Shown: piece by piece, positions 25,769 through 33,711 of the stretch
Position numbering within the stretch: position 1 is the stretch's first letter
How the letters are laid out: each line of letters opens with the position of its first letter
NCBI RefSeq assembly: GCF_903642285.1
Contig: NZ_CAHJWJ010000022.1
Location: 1 to 52,586 of the forward strand
Reading direction: 5' to 3'
Source of the DNA: Sphingomonas bacterium
GTDB taxonomy: Bacteria > Pseudomonadota > Alphaproteobacteria > Sphingomonadales > Sphingomonadaceae
DNA length: 52,586 bases
Position numbers and translations under genes: made by a program
The notes under the pieces: model-generated
Databases searched by the model: none
Told to the model about the DNA's origin: nothing
The model's input: the letters and a program-made list of their open reading frames with translations, nothing else

Positions 25769-26701
25769 ATGACCAAGCCAGCCCCCCTCCGCGTCGCCGC
25801 GCTGTACCGCTTCGCGCGCTTCCCCGATCCGCACGCGTTGCGCGGGCGGATGGAGGCGATCTGCCGCGCGAACGGCGTGAAGGGCACATTGCTGCTCGCG
25901 ACCGAAGGGATCAACGGGACGATCGCGGGCGCGCCGCATTCGATCGATGCGGTGCTGGCGCATGTCCGCACGCTGCCCGGCTGCGACACGTTGGAGGTTA
26001 AATATGCCGAAGCCGCCGCGGTGCCGTTCCACCGGCTGAAGGTGCGGGTGAAGGCGGAGATCGTGACGATCGGACGAGCGGTCGATCCGCTGGCGGACGC
26101 GGGCACCTATGTCGCCCCCGCTGGCTGGAACGCGCTGATCGACGATCCGGACACGGTCGTGATCGATACGCGCAACGCCTATGAAGTGAAGGTCGGCAGC
26201 TTCGCCGGCGCGATCGATCCGGGCACGGCGAGTTTTCGCGACTTCCCGGCCTGGGTCGCCGCGCACCGCGAAGACCTGGCGGGGAAGCGGATCGCGATGT
26301 TCTGCACCGGCGGCATCCGCTGCGAGAAGGCGACCGCGTACCTGAAGCGCGAGGGTGTCGAGGACGTGTTCCACCTGAAGGGCGGCATCCTGCGCTATCT
26401 GGAAGAAATGCCCGAGGCGGAGAGCCGCTGGCAGGGCGAATGCTTCGTGTTCGACGAGCGCGTCGCGGTCGGGCATGCGCTCGCGCCCGGCAGCCACACG
26501 CTGTGCCGCGGATGCCGGATGCCGGTTTCGCCCGAAGATCGCGCCTCGCCGCTCTACGAGGAAGGCGTTGCCTGCCCGGCCTGCCATGGCACGCGCGATT
26601 CGGTCGCGCGGGCGGGCTATGCCGAACGTCACCGGCAGACGCTGTTGGCCGAAGCGCGCGGCGCGGCGCATGTCGGCGCGACCTATGCTCCACAATCGTG
26701 A
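25769..26701 (+). CDS. trhO: tRNA uridine(34) hydroxylase / rhodanese-domain protein
   Basis: 310 residues. The enzyme forms 5-hydroxyuridine at the wobble position of tRNAs with oxygen. An N-terminal 'YRFARFPDPHALRGRM' and 'GTLLLATEGINGTIAG', then a rhodanese domain with 'VIDTRNAYEVKVGSF' and the cysteine loop 'FCTGGIRCEKA' (C179, C185), and a C-terminal zinc-like Cys cluster ('CRGCRMPVSPED...ACPACHG'). All are standard for TrhO/YceA. The methyltransferase start overlaps its stop (GTGA). Confidence 0.95.
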   Translation: MTKPAPLRVAALYRFARFPDPHALRGRMEAICRANGVKGTLLLATEGINGTIAGAPHSIDAVLAHVRTLPGCDTLEVKYAEAAAVPFHRLKVRVKAEIVTIGRAVDPLADAGTYVAPAGWNALIDDPDTVVIDTRNAYEVKVGSFAGAIDPGTASFRDFPAWVAAHREDLAGKRIAMFCTGGIRCEKATAYLKREGVEDVFHLKGGILRYLEEMPEAESRWQGECFVFDERVAVGHALAPGSHTLCRGCRMPVSPEDRASPLYEEGVACPACHGTRDSVARAGYAERHRQTLLAEARGAAHVGATYAPQS

Positions 26702-27501
26702 TCCTCGGCGTCGCCGATCCCGACGATCCGCGGATCGCCGCGTACCGCGACATCCGGGAGCGCGACCTCGTCGGGCGGCAGGGGCTGTTCGTGGCGGAGG
26801 GACGCGTGGTGCTGGCGATGCTGCTGGCCTCGACGCGGTTCGCCGCGCGGTCGGTGCTGATCGCCGCGCACCGGGTGGCGGCGCTTGCCGACCTGATCGC
26901 GCAGGTGCCGGACGACGTACCGGTCTATGCCGCCGACCAGCGCGTGCTCGACGCGATCGCCGGGTTTCCCCTCCACCGCGGCATCCTGGCGATCGGCGAG
27001 CGGCGCGAGCCCTTGTCCGCCGATGCGCTGCTGGCGTCGCTGCCCGAGCGGGCCACCGTCGTCGCGCTGAGCGGCATCGCCAACCACGATAATATGGGCG
27101 GCATCTTTCGCAACGCCGCCGCGTTCGGCGCGGACGCGGTGGTGATGGACGGCGATTGCTGCGATCCGCTGTACCGCAAGGCGATCCGCGTGTCGGTGGG
27201 CGCGGTGCTGAGCGTGCCGTTCGCGGTGGCGTCGGTCGGCGAGGATCTGGTCGGACTGCTCCAGGCGCAAGGCTTCGACGTGCTGGCGCTCGGCCTCACC
27301 GGCGAACGGACGCTCGCAGAGGTCGTGCCGGGTCCGCGTATCGCCGCGCTATTCGGGGCGGAGGGGCCGGGGCTACCGGCAGCGATGCTGGCGCGGGCAA
27401 ATGGGGTGCGGATACCGATGGCGGGGGGGTTCGATTCGCTCAACGTCGCGACGACCAGCGGGATCGTGCTGCATCATTTGATGAACTCGGATCGCCGTTG
27501 A
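26698..27501 (+). CDS. SpoU/TrmH family RNA methyltransferase
   Basis: 267 residues from the GTG at 26698, which overlaps the trhO stop by 4 bp; longer upstream readings are shadows of trhO. SPOUT motifs: 'NHDNMGGIFRNAAAFGADAVVMD' split as the N-H-D-N-x-G...R-N-A motif, 'LFGAEGPGLP' and C-terminal 'SLNVATTSGIVLHHL', which form the trefoil knot binding SAM. An N-terminal L30e-like region ('GLFVAEGRVVLAML') binds RNA. Coupled to trhO, so a tRNA or rRNA 2'-O-methyltransferase is likely; target unknown. Confidence 0.92.
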   Translation: MILGVADPDDPRIAAYRDIRERDLVGRQGLFVAEGRVVLAMLLASTRFAARSVLIAAHRVAALADLIAQVPDDVPVYAADQRVLDAIAGFPLHRGILAIGERREPLSADALLASLPERATVVALSGIANHDNMGGIFRNAAAFGADAVVMDGDCCDPLYRKAIRVSVGAVLSVPFAVASVGEDLVGLLQAQGFDVLALGLTGERTLAEVVPGPRIAALFGAEGPGLPAAMLARANGVRIPMAGGFDSLNVATTSGIVLHHLMNSDRR

Positions 27502-27507
27502 ACGCCA

Positions 27508-27605
27508 CCCCGGCGAAGGCCGGGGCCCAGTTGCCAGGCGATCGTGGCGGCGCGATGTGCTTCGTTACCAAAACCGGCGCAACTGGGCCCCGGCCTTCGC
27601 CGGGG
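27508..27605. repeat. Family A paired palindromic repeat, copy A5
   Basis: Left arm at 27508-27530 (CCCCGGCGAAGGCCGGGG, CCCAG) and right arm at 27583-27605 (CTGGG, CCCCGGCCTTCGCCGGGG). It sits between the convergent methyltransferase and S9 peptidase genes and may act as their terminator. Confidence 0.85.
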
Positions 27606-27623
27606 TGGCGTAGTAGACCGGTC

Positions 27624-29666
27624 CTACTTGGCCTTCCCCGTCCAGCGATCCATCCACCCCAGCACTTCGCCATACCATTGGCGGCTGTTCAGCGGCTTCA
27701 GCACCCAGTGATTCTCGTTCGGATTCACCACCAGCCGCGACGGTATCCCCCGCCGCTGCAGCGCGGTGAAGGCGGCGATCCCTTGCGTGTAGGGGATGCG
27801 GAAATCTTTCTCGCCGGTGATGACCAGCATCGGCGTCTGCCACTGCGCGACGGTATTGACCGGGTTCCATTTCTCGAACGCCTGCGGGTCCTCGTAATAG
27901 GGATGTCCGCCATGTTCCCATTCGTCGAACCACAGCTCCTCGGTCTCGTACGCCATCGCGCGCGCGTCGAAGACGCCGTCATGCTGGACGATGCACTTGA
28001 ACCGGTCGGCCCATTTGCCCTCGATCCAGTTCATCATATAGCCGCCATAGGACGCACCCAGCGCGCACGCATTGCCCGCGTCGAGCCAGCCGAACTTGTC
28101 GGTCGCCGCCTTCAGCCCCGCCTTCAGATCGTCGAGCGGCGCGCCGCCCCAGTCGTTGCTGATCGCGTCGGTGAAGGCCTGACCGTATCCCGTCGACCCG
28201 TGGAAATCGACCGCGACCAGCCCGTAGCCCGCGCCGGCGAACACCGCGGGGTTCCAGCGATAGGACCAGCTGTCGTTGCTCGATCCCTGCGGCCCGCCAT
28301 GCACCATGAACGCGATCGGCACCTTGCCCGAGGCACCGTAGGGCCGGACCGCATAGCCCCAGACCTTGTCGCCCTTCGCGCCTATGAAGCTGAACCGGGT
28401 AACGGTCGGCAGATCGATGCCGGCGAGCTTGTCCGCATTGACCGACGTCAGCCTCGTCGATCGTTTGCCGACAGCCACATAGAAATCGTCGGGCGCGACG
28501 AGGCTGTTCATCGCATAGACGACACCCTTCGCGGTCGGCACGACGGCATCGACATTGCCTTGCTCCGTCAGCCGCGCGATCTTGCCGCTCGCGGGATCGA
28601 CCGACCAGATAGGATTGTCCTGCGTGTCCTCGGCGGTGACGTAGACCATCCGCGAATCGAGCGACCATGCGATCGAACCGATCGACCGGTCCCATCCTTG
28701 CGTGACCGCACGCACCTGCCCGCTCGCCAAGTCGCGTACCGTCAGCACCTGCCGGTCGGCCTCGAACCCGGCGCGCTTCATCGCGACATAGGCGAGGCTG
28801 CGGCCATCGGGGGAGACGGTCGGCAGCGTATCGGTCGCCCTGTTGGCGGCGGTCAGGTCGACCGGCGCGGCGGAGCCGTCCGCGGGTGCCGAGAAGATGT
28901 CGAGATTGGTCGACAGCGCCTCGATCCGCCCCGCCTCGCGCAGCGCGAAATAGACCGTGCGGCCGTCCGCGCCCCAGGATATCTCCTCGGCCCCGCCATT
29001 GGGCTTCGACGGGGTGTCGCCGACGAGCCCGTGCTCGATCGCGACGCCATCGCCCGGCGCGCCGTCCTTCGTCAGCGGCAGGACGAAGAGCTGCGACCGG
29101 GTGCCGTCCGCCCAGGTGTCCCAGTGGCGAACGAACAGCTGGTCATAGGTGCGCGCCTGCCCCGCGTTCGGGTCCTTCTTCGCGAGCGCCGGGGCAAGCG
29201 TCGGCGCACCGGGCAGGCGGTCCGCCCAGACGAGCAACTTGTCGCCGGTCGGCGAGACCTTGAACCCGCCGAACCCGCCCTGGAAGCCGGTGAGCTTGCG
29301 TAGTGCAGTGCCGTCGATCGCGATCGACCAGACCGCGTCGTCTCCGCCCTTGTCCGACTGGAAATAGACGGTGCGACCGTCATTCGCGAATTGCGGGCTG
29401 GTCTCATTGACGTCCGGCTCGGCGGCGAGCTTTTCCGGCTTCGCACCGCGCCGCGTCAGGTCGAGCCGCCACAGGTCGTAGCGGCCCTTATTGGCGGCGA
29501 GATCGGTCTCGCGCTGCTGCCAGACGAGCCAATGCCCGTCCTTCGACACCGCGGGCGATCCGACACGCGAGAGCATCGTGACGTCGGCGATGGTGAGCTG
29601 GCGCGCCGTGACGGGCGTGGCGGCTGCGGCGAGGGCGAGCACGCTCGCGGTGACTATGTGCTTCAT
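27624..29666 (-). CDS. S9 family (prolyl oligopeptidase / acylaminoacyl peptidase type) peptidase
   Basis: 680 residues from the ATG at 29666 with a signal peptide (about 1-22, 'IVTASVLALAAAATPVTA'), hence periplasmic. The N-terminal beta-propeller is evident from WD40-like PD40 repeats ('GSPAVSKDGHWLVW', 'SPQFANDGRTVYFQS', 'LPTVSPDGRSLAYV'). The C-terminal alpha/beta hydrolase has the nucleophile in 'GASYGGYMMN', Asp in 'VITGEKDFRIPY' and His in 'NENHWVLKP', and an oxyanion 'HGGPQGSS'. The family cleaves short peptides after Pro or releases acyl-amino acids. Divergent from the M20 gene, 79 bp apart. Confidence 0.93.
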   Translation of the reverse strand: MKHIVTASVLALAAAATPVTARQLTIADVTMLSRVGSPAVSKDGHWLVWQQRETDLAANKGRYDLWRLDLTRRGAKPEKLAAEPDVNETSPQFANDGRTVYFQSDKGGDDAVWSIAIDGTALRKLTGFQGGFGGFKVSPTGDKLLVWADRLPGAPTLAPALAKKDPNAGQARTYDQLFVRHWDTWADGTRSQLFVLPLTKDGAPGDGVAIEHGLVGDTPSKPNGGAEEISWGADGRTVYFALREAGRIEALSTNLDIFSAPADGSAAPVDLTAANRATDTLPTVSPDGRSLAYVAMKRAGFEADRQVLTVRDLASGQVRAVTQGWDRSIGSIAWSLDSRMVYVTAEDTQDNPIWSVDPASGKIARLTEQGNVDAVVPTAKGVVYAMNSLVAPDDFYVAVGKRSTRLTSVNADKLAGIDLPTVTRFSFIGAKGDKVWGYAVRPYGASGKVPIAFMVHGGPQGSSNDSWSYRWNPAVFAGAGYGLVAVDFHGSTGYGQAFTDAISNDWGGAPLDDLKAGLKAATDKFGWLDAGNACALGASYGGYMMNWIEGKWADRFKCIVQHDGVFDARAMAYETEELWFDEWEHGGHPYYEDPQAFEKWNPVNTVAQWQTPMLVITGEKDFRIPYTQGIAAFTALQRRGIPSRLVVNPNENHWVLKPLNSRQWYGEVLGWMDRWTGKAK

Positions 29667-29745
29667 GCGAGCGGTTAAAGCGCAAGCGGTGCCAACTGGC
29701 AATCGCCCGCCGATGGGTGCAAATAGCGGGGCGAAGGAGCCCCCC

Positions 29746-30987
29746 ATGGATAGCCTGGACACCGCCGACCGCTGGACCACCGACTGGGCCGCCGCGGGCA
29801 CGGACGAACTGCCCGACCTGATCGAACTGCGCCGCGCGATCCATGCCGATCCTGAGGTAGGGCTCCACTGCCCGCGCACCACCGAGAAGGCGAAGGCCGC
29901 GCTCGCCGGGCTGCCGCTGGAGATCCGCGAGGGGCCGTCGACGACGGGCTTCGTCGCGATCCTGCGCGGCGGGCGGGGTGCGGCCGGGGACAACGGGCGC
30001 ACCGTACTGCTGCGCGGCGACATGGACGCACTGCCGATGCAGGAGGAGACCGGCCTGCCCTTCGCGTCGCGCAACGCCGGCGCGATGCATGCGTGCGGTC
30101 ACGATTCGCACACCGCGATGCTGGTCGGCGCGGCGCGGGCATTGTGCGCGCGGGCCGAGACCCTGCCCGGCACGGTCGTCTTCATGTTCCAGCCGGGCGA
30201 GGAGGGGCATCACGGCGCGCGTTTCATGATCGACGACGGGCTGCTCGGCGATCCCGCGCCCGACGCCGCGTTCGCGCTCCATATCTCGCCGAATATGCCC
30301 GCCGGGCTGGTCGTCGGGCGGCCGGGCGCGATGCTGGCGTCGGCGGATACGCTGCACGCGACGATTACCGGGCGCGGCGGGCATGCCGCGATGCCGCAGG
30401 ACGGGATCGACCCGATCCCGATCGCGTGCGAGATCGTGACCGCGCTGCAGACGTTCATCGGTCGGCGGATTTCGGTGAGCGACCCCGCGGTGCTGTCGAT
30501 CACGAAGATCAACGCCGGCTCCGCGCATAACGTCATTCCCGGCGAGGCGACGATGCTCGGCACGCTGCGCACCTTGTCGGAAGACACGCGCGCGACGATG
30601 CATGCGGCGTTCCACCGGATCGTCGAGCATGTCGCGCTGGCGCACGGCGCGGTGGGCGAAGCACGGATCGAGACGGGCTATCCGGTCACCGTGAACGACC
30701 CGCGCGGCGCGGCCTTGGTCGAACGCGCCGCGATCGCGCTCGGCGGCGAGGACGGCTATCACCGGATGCCCGCGCCGATGATGGGGGCGGAGGATTTCTC
30801 CTACGTCCTTCGCCGGATGCCGGGCGCGATCACGTTCATCGGCGTCGCGCCGGACGGCAGCGATCCAGCGACCAACCCGCCGCTGCACAATACGCGGATG
30901 ACGATCGACGAAGCGGTGATGGCCAAGGGCGTCGCGCTGCATTGCTCGGTCGCGGAGCGGTTTTTGCATGCCGGCTTCGAGGGGTAG
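29746..30987 (+). CDS. M20 family amidohydrolase (hippurate hydrolase-like)
   Basis: 413 residues. GAAGGAG precedes the ATG. Metal ligands of the M20D group: 'MHACGHDSHTAMLVGAA' (Cys/His binuclear site), 'FMFQPGEEGHHGARFMIDDG' split, 'ALHISPNMPAG' and the terminal 'PLHNTRMTIDE'. The dimerisation domain lies in between ('ATITGRGGHAAMPQDGIDPI'). Members hydrolyse N-acyl amino acids (hippurate, IAA conjugates) to acid plus amino acid; cytosolic. It and the S9 peptidase are divergent, suggesting a shared peptide/acylated amino acid theme (inference). Confidence 0.92.
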   Translation: MDSLDTADRWTTDWAAAGTDELPDLIELRRAIHADPEVGLHCPRTTEKAKAALAGLPLEIREGPSTTGFVAILRGGRGAAGDNGRTVLLRGDMDALPMQEETGLPFASRNAGAMHACGHDSHTAMLVGAARALCARAETLPGTVVFMFQPGEEGHHGARFMIDDGLLGDPAPDAAFALHISPNMPAGLVVGRPGAMLASADTLHATITGRGGHAAMPQDGIDPIPIACEIVTALQTFIGRRISVSDPAVLSITKINAGSAHNVIPGEATMLGTLRTLSEDTRATMHAAFHRIVEHVALAHGAVGEARIETGYPVTVNDPRGAALVERAAIALGGEDGYHRMPAPMMGAEDFSYVLRRMPGAITFIGVAPDGSDPATNPPLHNTRMTIDEAVMAKGVALHCSVAERFLHAGFEG

Positions 30988-30996
30988 GTCCACCAC

Positions 30997-31084
30997 CGTC
31001 ACCCCGGCCTTGTTGCCGGGGTCCTGAGTCACAAGCGACATCGCCCGCGGCTCTGGATGCCGGGACCAGCCCGGCATGACGAAC
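30997..31084. repeat. Family B paired palindromic repeat, copy 4
   Basis: Left arm 'GTCACCCCGGCCTTGTTGCC' and right arm 'TGCCGGGACCAGCCCGGCATGA', with 'CTCTGGATG' between. It separates the convergent M20 and isochorismatase genes. Confidence 0.8.
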
Positions 31085-31087
31085 CGG

Positions 31088-31657
31088 TCAGGCGTGTTCG
31101 AACGCCACGTCCTCCGCCACGACGACGCGTGACAATTGCGGGAAGATATTTGTCACCGCGAACGCGTGCAGGTCGGCCGAGCGCCCCGAACACAGATCCT
31201 CGACGATCACGAGATCATAGCCCAGCTCCCAGGCAGAGCGCGCGGTCGATTCGACACCCATGTTCGTCGCGATTCCCGCCAGGACGATCGTCTTCACCCC
31301 GCGGCGGCGCAGTTGCAGGTCGATATCGGTGCCGGTGAACGCGCCCCAATGATGCTTCAGCACGACGACGTCGCCGTCCTGGTGCAGCCCCTCGACCAGC
31401 GCCATCCACTGCGGCGGTGTCCCGCCCGGCGGGATCGCCATCGGCTGATCGACGTTGCGCGGTGGCCGTTCGGCGTCGTTCCGGAAACCGACATGGACCA
31501 GCACCACGGGCGCGCCGGCTTCGCGAAAGCGCGCGGCCATGTCCTTCGCTCCGGCGACGATCTGGTGCGACGGCCTGGGCGCGACGTCCATCGCGACGAT
31601 CCCCTGCTGGAGATCGATCAGGACGAGCGCGGTGGCGGCTGGATCGAAGACGGGCAT
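31088..31657 (-). CDS. Isochorismatase-like cysteine hydrolase
   Basis: 189 residues from the ATG at 31657, chosen over the GTG at 31666 because GGAG lies 8 bp before it. 'ALVLIDLQQGIV' (catalytic Asp), 'LKHHWGAFTGTDIDLQLR' (Lys) and 'VLAGIATNMGVESTARSA' with Gly-Ile-Ala-Thr-Asn in the nucleophile-elbow region. The usual catalytic Cys in this loop ('G-x-x-T-x-x-C-V') is replaced by Met-Gly-Val, so the typical cysteine is absent and the activity (e.g. isochorismatase proper, which has no such Cys) is open. An EcfG-like promoter lies just upstream. Confidence 0.85.
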   Translation of the reverse strand: MPVFDPAATALVLIDLQQGIVAMDVAPRPSHQIVAGAKDMAARFREAGAPVVLVHVGFRNDAERPPRNVDQPMAIPPGGTPPQWMALVEGLHQDGDVVVLKHHWGAFTGTDIDLQLRRRGVKTIVLAGIATNMGVESTARSAWELGYDLVIVEDLCSGRSADLHAFAVTNIFPQLSRVVVAEDVAFEHA

Positions 31658-31687
31658 GATCGGCACTCCAATGGCAAGTCCGGTCCG

Positions 31688-31712
31688 AACGATCGCCCGC
31701 CCCCCGCGTTCC
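31688..31712 (-). promoter_or_regulatory. Putative EcfG promoter of the isochorismatase-like gene
   Basis: On the minus strand GGAAC (31712-31708), 16 bp, CGTT (31691-31688). The first base of the -35 overlaps the stop codon of the upstream FMN reductase gene. Start near 31680 would give a ~22-nt leader. Confidence 0.65.
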
Positions 31713-32296
31713 TACACCCCCGCCGCCAGCGGCGCGAAGCGTGCGACCTGGCGACCGATCAGCCGCAATTGTTCGACGACCGCGGGATCGCTCGCGCCGC
31801 CTTCGTCGTCGAACTTCGTGATCGCGGAATTGATCGCCGCGGCGAACGGCGTCGGCCAGCCGCGCAGCGCATGGACGATCGACCGGAGCGCCGCGATCGT
31901 CGATCCCGTCGCCTGCCAGCCATATGCCGTGGCGATCAGCCCGACGGGCATATCCGCCAGATAGGGTCGCGTTTCGTCGCGTGCGGTCTCCTCAAGCAGG
32001 TCGAGCGCGTTCTTCACCACGCCCGAGATGCTGCCATGATAGCCCGGCGACGCGATGATCAGCGCGGAGGCCTGGCGCACCGTCTCGACGAATTCCTGCT
32101 CCTCCGGGGTACGGCTCGACGCCTTGGGGTCGTAGAGCGGCAGCTTGGCCATGTCCGCGCCGCCGAACATGCGCGTGCGGAATCCCTGTTGGCATGCCGC
32201 ATCGAGCGCGATCCGCAGCGCACGCTCGGTCGAGGAGACGCCGCCGATCGTTCCGCCGATGCCGACGACGAGCGGTTGGGTCGGGTCAGTGATCAT
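31712..32296 (-). CDS. NADPH-dependent FMN reductase family protein
   Basis: 194 residues from the ATG at 32296, preceded by GGAAAGGAAG. Flavodoxin-like fold: 'VVGIGGTIGGVSSTERALRIAL' at the start (phosphate loop G-S/T-x-S), 'LIIASPGYHGSISGVVKNALDLL' (flavin contact) and 'PVGLIATAYGW'. The family reduces FMN or quinones with NADPH. Upstream are three inverted repeats in the divergent region with the YeiH gene, so both may respond to one regulator. The isochorismatase gene follows, with its own EcfG-like promoter at the junction. Confidence 0.9.
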   Translation of the reverse strand: MITDPTQPLVVGIGGTIGGVSSTERALRIALDAACQQGFRTRMFGGADMAKLPLYDPKASSRTPEEQEFVETVRQASALIIASPGYHGSISGVVKNALDLLEETARDETRPYLADMPVGLIATAYGWQATGSTIAALRSIVHALRGWPTPFAAAINSAITKFDDEGGASDPAVVEQLRLIGRQVARFAPLAAGV

Positions 32297-32340
32297 TTCG
32301 TGCTTCCTTTCCTCGCGGCATGCTCTTCCCACGGGCCGCG

Positions 32341-32356
32341 GCGATAGCGGTATCGC
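32341..32356. promoter_or_regulatory. Inverted repeat, possible operator 1
   Basis: GCGATA-GCGG-TATCGC, perfect 6-bp arms, in the 130-bp divergent region between FMN reductase and YeiH genes. Confidence 0.4.
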
Positions 32357-32357
32357 C

Positions 32358-32372
32358 GGACCGTCACGGTCC
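32358..32372. promoter_or_regulatory. Inverted repeat, possible operator 2
   Basis: GGACCGT-C-ACGGTCC, perfect 7-bp arms around one base. Confidence 0.45.
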
Positions 32373-32397
32373 ACCGTCGCACCCTTGGGGGGTTCAG

Positions 32398-32418
32398 CTA
32401 TCGTCCTTAGGACGATAG
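32398..32418. promoter_or_regulatory. Inverted repeat overlapping the YeiH gene ribosome site, possible operator 3
   Basis: CTATCGTCC-TTA-GGACGATAG, perfect 9-bp arms; the right arm runs into the Shine-Dalgarno AGGAGGG (from 32417). It could be an operator or an mRNA hairpin that hides the ribosome site. Confidence 0.6.
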
Positions 32419-32426
32419 GAGGGTCG

Positions 32427-33485
32427 ATGGCCATCACCCACCGCCCGATCGCGCAGCGCGCGCTGCCGATGGCCGCCGACCTGTACGGCGATATCGAGCC
32501 TTCGCCGAAGACGACATGGCGCGGGTATCTGCCGGGGCTGTCGATCGTGCTGCTGGGAACGCTGGCGGCGGGGTTCATCTCGGATCATTACGGCGCGCCG
32601 CTGACGCTGATGGCATTGCTGATCGGGCTGTCGCTCAATTTCTTGTCGGCGGACGTGCGGCTGACCCCCGGGCTGGCGTTCGCGTCGCGCTCGCTGCTGC
32701 GCTGGGGGATCGTGCTCGTGGGGGTGCGGATCACCGTCTGGCAGATCTACGCGCTCGGGCCGGTCGCGCTGCTCGCGGTCGTCGGGATCGTCGTCTGCAC
32801 GATGGGCGCGGGCGTGCTGATCGGGCGGCGCATGGGCTTCGATGCGGCGTTCGGGACGCTCGCGGGCGGCGCGGTCGCGATCTGCGGCGCGTCCGCGGCT
32901 ATGGCGCTGGCGACGACGCTCGGCGAACGGCGCGCGAGCCAGGCGCAGCTGACATTGGTGCTGGTCGGCATATCGGCGATGAGCGCGACCGCGATGGTGC
33001 TCTACCCGCTCGTCGCGCACGCGTTCGGCCTGTCCGACCTGAAGGCGGGGTTCCTGCTCGGCGCATCGATCCACGACGTCGCGCAGGCGCTGGGTGCCGG
33101 CTATTCCTATTCGAAGAATGCCGGCGAGATCGCCGCGATCGTAAAGCTGACCCGCGTCGCCCTGCTGGCACCTGCGCTGGCGGTGGTCGCCGTGTTTCTG
33201 CCGCGTGGAAGCGGGGATGCGAAGAGGCCTGGCATCCCCTGGTTCGTCGTCGGCTTCTTCGTGCTGGCGGGGGTCAATTCGTTCGGGATCATTCCGGCGA
33301 TCGTCGCGAGCGGGGCGGAGCGGGCGGCGACCGGGTTGCTCGCTGCCGCGGTGACGGCGACCGCGGTCCGCTCGCCCTTGTCGCAATTGCTGGAGGCGGG
33401 GCCGCGGCCGCTGCTGGTGATCCTCGCGGCGACGCTGGTCGCGTTCGCGCTGGCGCTGCTGGCGGCGGTGTATCTGGTGGGATGA
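32427..33485 (+). CDS. YeiH family putative sulfate exporter
   Basis: 352 residues, about 10-11 membrane segments. The family (UPF0324/Cons_hypoth698) is annotated as a putative sulfate exporter. 'LSIVLLGTLAAGFISDHYG', 'GLSLNFLSADVRLTPGL' and 'GASIHDVAQALGAGYSYS' (the conserved S-I-H-D-V-A-Q motif) are diagnostic. An excellent AGGAGGG lies 4 bp before the ATG. Divergent from the FMN reductase gene across three inverted repeats. Transport direction and substrate are not proven for this protein. Confidence 0.9.
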   Translation: MAITHRPIAQRALPMAADLYGDIEPSPKTTWRGYLPGLSIVLLGTLAAGFISDHYGAPLTLMALLIGLSLNFLSADVRLTPGLAFASRSLLRWGIVLVGVRITVWQIYALGPVALLAVVGIVVCTMGAGVLIGRRMGFDAAFGTLAGGAVAICGASAAMALATTLGERRASQAQLTLVLVGISAMSATAMVLYPLVAHAFGLSDLKAGFLLGASIHDVAQALGAGYSYSKNAGEIAAIVKLTRVALLAPALAVVAVFLPRGSGDAKRPGIPWFVVGFFVLAGVNSFGIIPAIVASGAERAATGLLAAAVTATAVRSPLSQLLEAGPRPLLVILAATLVAFALALLAAVYLVG

Positions 33486-33535
33486 GGTGGGGCCGGTCGA
33501 ACGCGAAAAGCCCCTCCCCAACCCAAATTTCGCCT

Positions 33536-33633
33536 CCCCGGCGAAGGCCGGGGCCCAGTTGCCGAGGTTCACGTAAGGAAGGGCATCGCGCCGTCGCCAT
33601 CGTCTCGCACCTGGGCCCCGGCCTTCGCCGGGG
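33536..33633. repeat. Family A paired palindromic repeat, copy A6
   Basis: Left arm CCCCGGCGAAGGCCGGGG at 33536 then CCCAG; right arm CTGGG, CCCCGGCCTTCGCCGGG at 33611-33633. Between YeiH and PBP1A genes. Confidence 0.85.
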
Positions 33634-33677
33634 TGGCAATTACAGGAGTCCGGCCTATCCCTATGCTCCGCGCCCGC

Positions 33678-33706
33678 TTGCAGCGACTGTCGTAGCAGGA
33701 TAATAC
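33678..33706 (+). promoter_or_regulatory. Candidate sigma-70 promoter of the PBP1A gene
   Basis: TTGCAG (33678-33683), 17 bp, TAATAC (33701-33706). The ATG is only 6 bp beyond the -10, so the transcript would be nearly leaderless. Confidence 0.45.
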
Positions 33707-33711
33707 AGCGC

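Noticed and set aside
31657..31666. GTG start three codons upstream of the isochorismatase-like ATG
   Set aside because: GGAG lies at proper distance from the ATG at 31657 and includes the GTG region itself.
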